A stretch of 64,000 nt of DNA from Albula goreensis (taxonomy: Eukaryota; Chordata; Actinopteri; Albuliformes; Albulidae), in contig CM040746.1 in assembly GCA_022829145.1 (NCBI GenBank), positions 11,344,184-11,408,183 on the forward strand, given 5' to 3'. Below, one piece after another: positions 35,776 to 64,000 of the stretch. Under the pieces are notes generated by a model, which was given only the letters and a program-made list of their open reading frames with translations, did not search any database and was not told the origin of the DNA. Numbering within the stretch: position 1 is the first letter of the stretch; every line of letters begins with the position of its first letter. Made by a program: the position numbers and the translations under genes.

Positions 35776-38230
35776 TGTGACTGTGAATAGGGCAGTCTCA
35801 GTGGAGTGACCACACTTGATGCCTCACTGGTTGGAATCATACCTTGTGATTGTACACTTGTAGAGTAAAATACTTGGTTACTAGATTGCATGTCCATGGT
35901 TCTGTACAGGAGTGAACAGTACTTTATCAAACCCAGTGACATGCTCTCCTCCGCAAGGAGGATGATATGATGAGGCAGGTGGAGCAGAAAAGATTGCTGC
36001 AGGAAAAAGGAGACCAGCTTAAGGAAGAGTAGGAGTTGGAGACAGACTACTGAGACATTCAACATTACCAAAGCTAGGACACTGCAGTCAAGGCCAGCAC
36101 TGCTGCTTGCCCCCCTGAAAGCCTCCGTAACAGCCATAAACTGCAGGGGAACTCCCCCATCATCCCCCCAAAGTTGCTCAGCAGGTGCCTTGGCATTCAT
36201 GCCATTTCTGTTATGCCTTTGCCTTGCCAGGATGTATTAACTTACTAGCTGCGGTTAAAGATAGCAGGCTATCTGCCCCCATTACCAGCATAATACCAAA
36301 AAAAATATGTGGTAAAAAGACTGGCTGCACTTTTTCCCTGAGAGCAGAGGTGGAAAACCTCAGCTTCAGAAAGTAAAAGTCATACCAGCTATTTACACCT
36401 TCCATGTACTAAACCAGCTGTTTTTGCTAATTATCTCCACTTTTTGGCTGAAGAGTTGTGCTAATTACAATCATATCGCTATGTAAATGGGTGGAATAGA
36501 TGCATGCTAGTGCTTCTGCTGAATGAAGAAGCTAGGCCTTTTCACCTTTGCCCAAAAATCTTACATTACGGCCAGTATCCGTATTCCACAGGCAGGTGGC
36601 CAAATCTTTAATCTCTATTAAAGTTTATTGAGTGACTAAATGAACAGGATTTATCTAAAGCATTGTCTTTTTCCTTGTTTTCATCTGATGCTGTAAAATT
36701 TCCTTGGCTTAGGTAAGCTTGTTGATGAATAATGGTTTTCATTTTTTGAATTCATTTGCAAAAACCTTGCTTCCAATGCACTGACCTGTCCAACAGGCAT
36801 TTGATACTGACATAAACAGTCTGCTGTTTATAGGAGACAGTATATTCAGCCATATTACTGTCAACAACCTTTTTTAACTAATGTACTGCTTGTGCACATC
36901 ATGGTACAATTTAAAAATAAAGATTTTTTAGAGAAATAGATTCAAATTGGATAAATATCAGTTCTATGATTATTTCATTTGTCTCTGTAAATAGATTTCT
37001 ATTTAGGTCGTACTAATGTGCCATTTTTTTTTTAAATGCACCATCCGTTTCTGTCAAATATAGTTGTACTGTCTCATTAATACCAAAACAGGCTTTCTGT
37101 GGCCTATGGAACTTAGAAAAAGACTACTTTCCTGCCCAGATGGACCTCTTTTTCCAACTAGGAAGCAGACTTCATGGTGGTTTTATATGATGAATACATT
37201 GGATTATAGAACTTTGCACAATTTTGTCATGATAACAGACTGGGTGAAACAATGGGAATATTTTAATCATGATATCATGACAATATATGAGATATAACAG
37301 GTGTCACAATGTATTTGAAGAACTGGTGTCTGTTCAAAAACAGCCCAAGATTTCCTTATACCTTTACATTCACTATGTGTGAGCAAACCATCATTCATTA
37401 CACTGCTAAATGAATCAATTAAAAATATAACCAGAGGCAAAAAATGTGGGCTACACATTCATTCAAGACGGTGGGCGACAGCAAGAAAATTACTTCGGCC
37501 TTAGCAACAGAGTCCCTTTAAACTGCAGTTTTGACCTCTACTCTTAGTGCAGGTATTTGCCAAGATGCCATTCTCACACAGAGACTCTTCCCTCCCTGCT
37601 CCTGGGAGTGCAACAACTCCACCACGACTTGTGTTCAAATAACCATGCGGCCAGCTGTGAAATCGCACGTCAGACCTTCATCGTTCTAAAGCATGACTGG
37701 TGTGCAAATTCAGGAAGAACTTGTGGCATGTGGATTTATTACAAAGGAAGCATGTGGAAGCGGCGTACATAGTTTAATGTCTTTAGTGCCGAACTGAAGA
37801 CAAGCAGCAATGTAATGTTGTACATGCAGATGTGCTTATGTGTTAGACTGTACTACAAATGTTTTTTTACTTTACACACTTACATACAGCACTTTTATAT
37901 AATTATACTAGATTGAGTTTTTTGTCCTTTTTGGTGTTTTTAAGAGGAGGGACATGCATACAGACATCAACTTTATTGGCCATTAATAGCAGTCATACTA
38001 GAGTTACAATAATACAACATCCAGGAGAATACAAAATAAAGCAATGCAATTCAAGTGTATGTTCAATACGCTACTAATGGAATACCATTTTAGCTATCGT
38101 TTACATGACCAGACAGTCCAATTTACCGTTTCCACTTGTTGCTGTTGGACAAATTAGCATAGCTTTAAATACTACCAAGTCACAGTGGTCCTTCTGCATA
38201 TTAATAAAGCTAATGTATTTTTCATTAACT

Positions 38231-38276
38231 TTTGTAAGGTGCTCTGAATAAGACGTTCTGCTAAATGATAAATGTA
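38231..38276. repeat. short teleost interspersed repeat end
   Basis: CTCTGAATAAGACGTTCTGC followed by TAAATGATAAATGTAA is close to the CTCTGGATAAGAGCGTCTGC-TAAATG motif common in fish genomes. It is the inverse orientation of the segment at 60055-60118. Confidence 0.55.
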
Positions 38277-41132
38277 AGTGCTTTGGATTTGTTATCTTTT
38301 GAAACTGTGCTTCAAAAATCACACACTCTTAGATGTGATTGTACCAGCATGGAGGCCTAAAAAAAGGGTGAAGGTGAAGGGTGTTTCAAAGACAGCCACA
38401 CTATAGGACAGGGAGTCTGTCTAATCCAGCAGTGTATCAAGGAAAATAGATTTCTTTGGAGCCTGCATTACGTAAATAATGTATAATGACATAATACGTG
38501 TAAAGAATATATACATTGATAAATAATAAATCCCTAGTATATTTTTCCAAATCGTTATTAAATCTGGAAAGATTAATTATTGTGTTCCACAGACATGCAA
38601 TACCACCATATTTTTTTCCTGTGTATTTATTTAACTCTTTACTTTTTGTTTTTATTATTTGAGTTAACTGGACCTTGCCTAGATTTTAGATTTAATGAGA
38701 AAAAAATGAAAAAGAGGTTTACAATGATTATTCATATAAAACAATACAGAGTAAGATGTATAAAACAAGACAGACCATGGGAAAAGGCACAGAAAATTAT
38801 TGAAAAGAAACAACTCAAAATCAAGTTTTCATGGACATATGTCCTTCACTTTCATATGCCATTTTTACATGGGATACTGAAAGATTTACATTGTACAATA
38901 CTGCCCTGCACCAAAATTTTAAAAGCAACCCAGCTAAAAGATTATTTATAGCTATCTCCATTTGTTTTTCTACATGGAAATCGAGCTGTTAGATAACAAA
39001 TGTGTCCATAAAATGTATTGACAGTTCATAGGGGCAGACAAAAATAGCAGGTCAGATAGCCATAGGAGATTGCTTAATGTCTTTTTTTTTTTTTGGGGAG
39101 GGGGGAGGGTGTTGTTACATCATGCAATTAAAAAATTCAATTTAAGATATCTAACACACACACAGACACACACACATTTAAATTGGATGTACAAATTAAA
39201 CATCACTGAAATTACATTAAGATTATTTGTTAACATACATATACTACATACATATACATACTAATATTACTGTATATTGCATTATTACAAATATCAAACC
39301 AATTTTTCACTGTTTGTTGCGGAAACATATTTTAGTGTCTGTCTCAGTGCAGGCACGCAATGAAAACAACCATGTACGGTTCATCTGTTTGGATCTTGTT
39401 CTGTGTCGAATCTCAGCTTAGTTACAGCATGCAGTGGACCAAAACAGGAATTCACAATTATCCAGGGAATTAACGTCAGCAACCTTTCAAAGTAGAAAAG
39501 TACAAGAGCAAACTCATTCGCCAATGATTTATTCAAAAGTGTTTTGTTTAGTTTTGCGCATTGATACAGTACTAGCTGCAGTGCGGCTACTGCAGCCCAA
39601 AGTGCAGTTGTGACAGCTTCTAAATTTAACCTGTTCTGACTTTAACTCAGTCACACAAGGAGGATCACTCTGGTTGATTTATCCAGAACCTTCCAACAGA
39701 TGGCCCATATCTCCCGGGCTCGCGATTTCCTTTGGTCTCTCTGCATTTGTATGTAGTGTCGAATGCTACCTTGCCCCCTCTACTTTCACAGCTGTCTCTC
39801 CAACGGAACAGCTGCTAGGCTGCTACCACACAAGGAGCTGGCATGTCTCTTTAAAATGACTATTAAAAACATGGCCATGAGTGACTTTTCCTGTTAAGCT
39901 TTTTGGGACAGACAGTTTAAGAGAATGCCAATGAAAACCTATTGAATAGTTGGGTTTGTTTGACAAAACTGGACTGCCTGTGGTGAGGTCATACAGCATT
40001 CATGGGCTTACAGTATTCGCCTTCATGCATGACAATATTCCCCAGCCAGCCGTGACAGTCGTCTGGCAGACAGCATACACATTACAGTACTAGAAAGTAT
40101 TTGGAACATGGGTATTAGTACCCTAAACGACACAATCAGCATGTTAGTTTGGCATACATTCTGAAAAGCGGTCCTATTGAGGACATCGCCTTGTTTAGTA
40201 ATGTTGCTATGTAATTATTCACCTCCCACATAATGGCCAGTCAGTTACTCTCTGTATTAATTACACAGAGTGTCATTGTGCCCTTACACAATTGTGCAAT
40301 TCACTAAACATTATACAATGCAAAACCTGTGACCACTGCACGCATCCACCTCCAAATACATTCTTGAGCTTATTAGCTTTCATTGTGGAATTTTTTAATT
40401 GCAATCGTGAAAATATATGCAGTGAATTTTGGCCATTCAAAATTGTAATGGTGGATTTTTTTTTAAAGAAAATACTATTTGGACTCAACGATATAATATG
40501 CTGATAATAAGACATTGACATCTCCTAGAGGCTGTTACACATCGGTGTATAGGAAGTGACCAAATGGTGAGTGACTCGGTAAGCGTATGAGAGTGAGATA
40601 CCCTTGAAAGCTGAGCCTGTAGAACATTCAGCCGCACTGTGTTTCCTGGAGTGGTGGAGTGTCACGGTGCACTCTCTGGGCTTCTCCCTCCAGTTCTGCA
40701 GGAGTCAGAGGACTGGGACTGTTTTTTATTAAGACACTACGGCCCTTAAATTCTGACGTGCTGGCTCATGCTACACTGGGATATTTAAAGCAAACCAAAG
40801 TGTTTTTAGTACAAATGTCTCAGAGGGATGACTGTCTAAGTTTTCAAAAAAAAAAATACAATATTGAGAAGTTTACCAAAAGGGACTGTGTAACTTATGC
40901 CAGAAGTATTCTTAGTGTTTAGGTGGGTTTCTAGGCAATCTACATTAATCACAGTGGAACTGTTGAGGACCTCTTGGTAAGGCTTTTAAACACAGGCATT
41001 CCTGGGTAACGGATGCTTAGCTGCCAAAAAGCACACTGTGAATACTTCTTTTAAGATCCAGAGGTTTTTTGCATTGGAAATGAACAGAAATGGATCTGAC
41101 TATTTTAAATTCACTTTGTTTTGTTCACATTG

Positions 41133-41218
41133 GGAGAGAGACAGAGAGAGAGACAGAGAGACAGATAGAGAGAGACAGAGAGAGAGTGAGAGTCAGAGAG
41201 AGATAGAGAGAGAGAGAT
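41133..41218. repeat. (AG)n-rich tract
   Basis: Imperfect AGAG/ACAG purine tract of about 86 bases, 470 bases upstream of the ccdc141 start codon. Confidence 0.9.
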
Positions 41219-41684
41219 GGTATGGTTTGGCATGCAGAAAGAGCATGCAGATAGACCACAGCTACTAAACTAGGGGTGTGTCAAATGACTCTCAACATAC
41301 TGATAATCCTAGTGGATATTTCTATTTTTAGCAGAGAGTGCTCTGCTCTGTCGAAGCCTGCGCTGTGTTTGGTGTGGGGGTTCATTCAAGCCAGAAACCT
41401 TGCCAGGGACGACAGAGAGGAAACCAGAGGGTCTCAATCAAGAACTGGAGTCCAACCACAGGACAGGATCTTCCACGCTAGATGTTGACAACTTTGCTTT
41501 GGAGGGAGGGCAGCAATTGAGAGGGATACCTTGTAGTTGCTCGTTGTTTGAACTGACCTGGATTTCAGCAAGAAGGGCTGGAGGGGACTGGAAAGCGAGG
41601 GAACAGGAGTAGGGGGAATCTGGTGGCGGCCACTGCATTAATTTTGGCCAGGTCACAGTGAATGCAGATCGGACTTGCGAGAAA

Positions 41685-63494
<21,810 letters not shown>

Positions 63495-64000
63495 GTAGGT
63501 TGGACACTGTTGACTGGTGTACACAACGCAATGGCCTGTTTATTATATAGTATAATGCCCTGTCATTCAGCTATATGCTTTGAATAACATTTTGTCATTT
63601 TGGGTGTAGGAAAGACCTTTTTGAATCCCAAAATAAAACATTACCAGAAGAGGAGCACACCTATTACCCAAAAACAACAATAAATCACAACAAAATGTCC
63701 AGTGAAGTGTCAGAATTTACACTGCCCCACAGAAGCAACCAATTGCTAGAGAAAAATGCTATAACAGAAAATATATTATAGCTGGACAGTGTAGTACTGT
63801 AGTGCTATATATTAGGGGTTTACAGAGAAGTCACTATATCAATATGTACCTCTGTATCTATATCTGAATACATCATTTGGACCTCCAACCACATTGCAAC
63901 AGTAAGTCACCTACTTTTTTATCTTCCATTACATACCCAAATTCAGCCATCTTTATGAAGTTGCTTTGGAGGTATGCATTGCACACATTTCAAGAGTACT

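Larger units (their letters stand above)
33516..41684. other. intergenic region between dctn4 and ccdc141
   Basis: No gene was recognised in about 8 kb. Open frames are short, low complexity or lack splice context. The region holds repeat-like segments: a GC-richer block at 35016-35420, a 7-bp minisatellite at 35727, a foldback/SINE-type fragment at 38231, and an AG-rich tract at 41133. The last few hundred bases probably include ccdc141 promoter and 5' UTR, but no start site can be fixed. Confidence 0.6.

Noticed and set aside
35703..36200. 165-residue reverse-strand open frame
   Set aside because: Part of it is the 7-bp TTGGCTC minisatellite and the rest lacks recognisable domains or a promoter.
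38580..38951. 123-residue open frame in the intergenic region
   Set aside because: AT-rich, Leu/Phe/Lys-biased sequence with no motif, splice context or resemblance to known proteins.
41658..41684. Upstream extension of the ccdc141 frame starting at GTG
   Set aside because: A non-ATG start is unlikely here; the ATG at 41685 gives the MSSKG N-terminus known from the family.

Overview
The window comes from a ray-finned fish, almost certainly a teleost. Genes are split into many short exons with GT-AG introns. The introns are full of (GT)n and (CA)n microsatellites, small minisatellites and short interspersed repeats of types common in fish. The encoded proteins match vertebrate families. I cannot name the species. 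There is no bacterial, viral or CRISPR content.

Four protein-coding genes can be read. (1) tnip1 (ABIN-1), + strand, 382-16257: 16 exons, with the 5' part lying before the window. It encodes a coiled-coil ubiquitin-binding adaptor that restrains NF-kB and cell-death signalling. An LC3-interaction motif, the AHD1 region and the UBAN ubiquitin-binding motif are all legible. (2) smim3 (NID67), - strand, 21808-21987: a 59-residue single-pass membrane microprotein. (3) dctn4 (dynactin p62), + strand, 23940-31975: complete in 13 exons that join in frame to exactly 460 codons plus stop, the length I recall for human DCTN4. (4) ccdc141 (CAMDI), + strand, from 41685 to beyond the right edge: 19 exons encoding about the first 1,014 residues of a spectrin-like coiled-coil protein.

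Layout: tnip1 and its 3' UTR (1-16.5 kb); a 5 kb stretch with foldback repeats; smim3 and dctn4 head to head around a shared promoter-like region (23.1-23.9 kb); dctn4 (23.9-33.5 kb); about 8 kb of repeat-bearing intergenic DNA; then ccdc141 (41.7 kb to the end), including a 7.6 kb intron with a 54-bp minisatellite. The order and orientation tnip1(+), smim3(-), dctn4(+) match human 5q33.1. Human ccdc141 lies elsewhere, beside titin on chromosome 2, so its place here is unexpected.

The main points for a second look are: an apparent one-base frameshift in ccdc141 exon 5; two GC-AG introns supported by reading frame; a decayed 570-bp Tc1/mariner element in a ccdc141 intron; a 108-bp Harbinger-like MITE in a tnip1 intron; UG-repeat tracts beside tnip1 splice sites; an 81-bp tandem array running up to a tnip1 splice acceptor; and CTCF-like motifs in and after dctn4. 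I found no convincing previously undescribed gene system.
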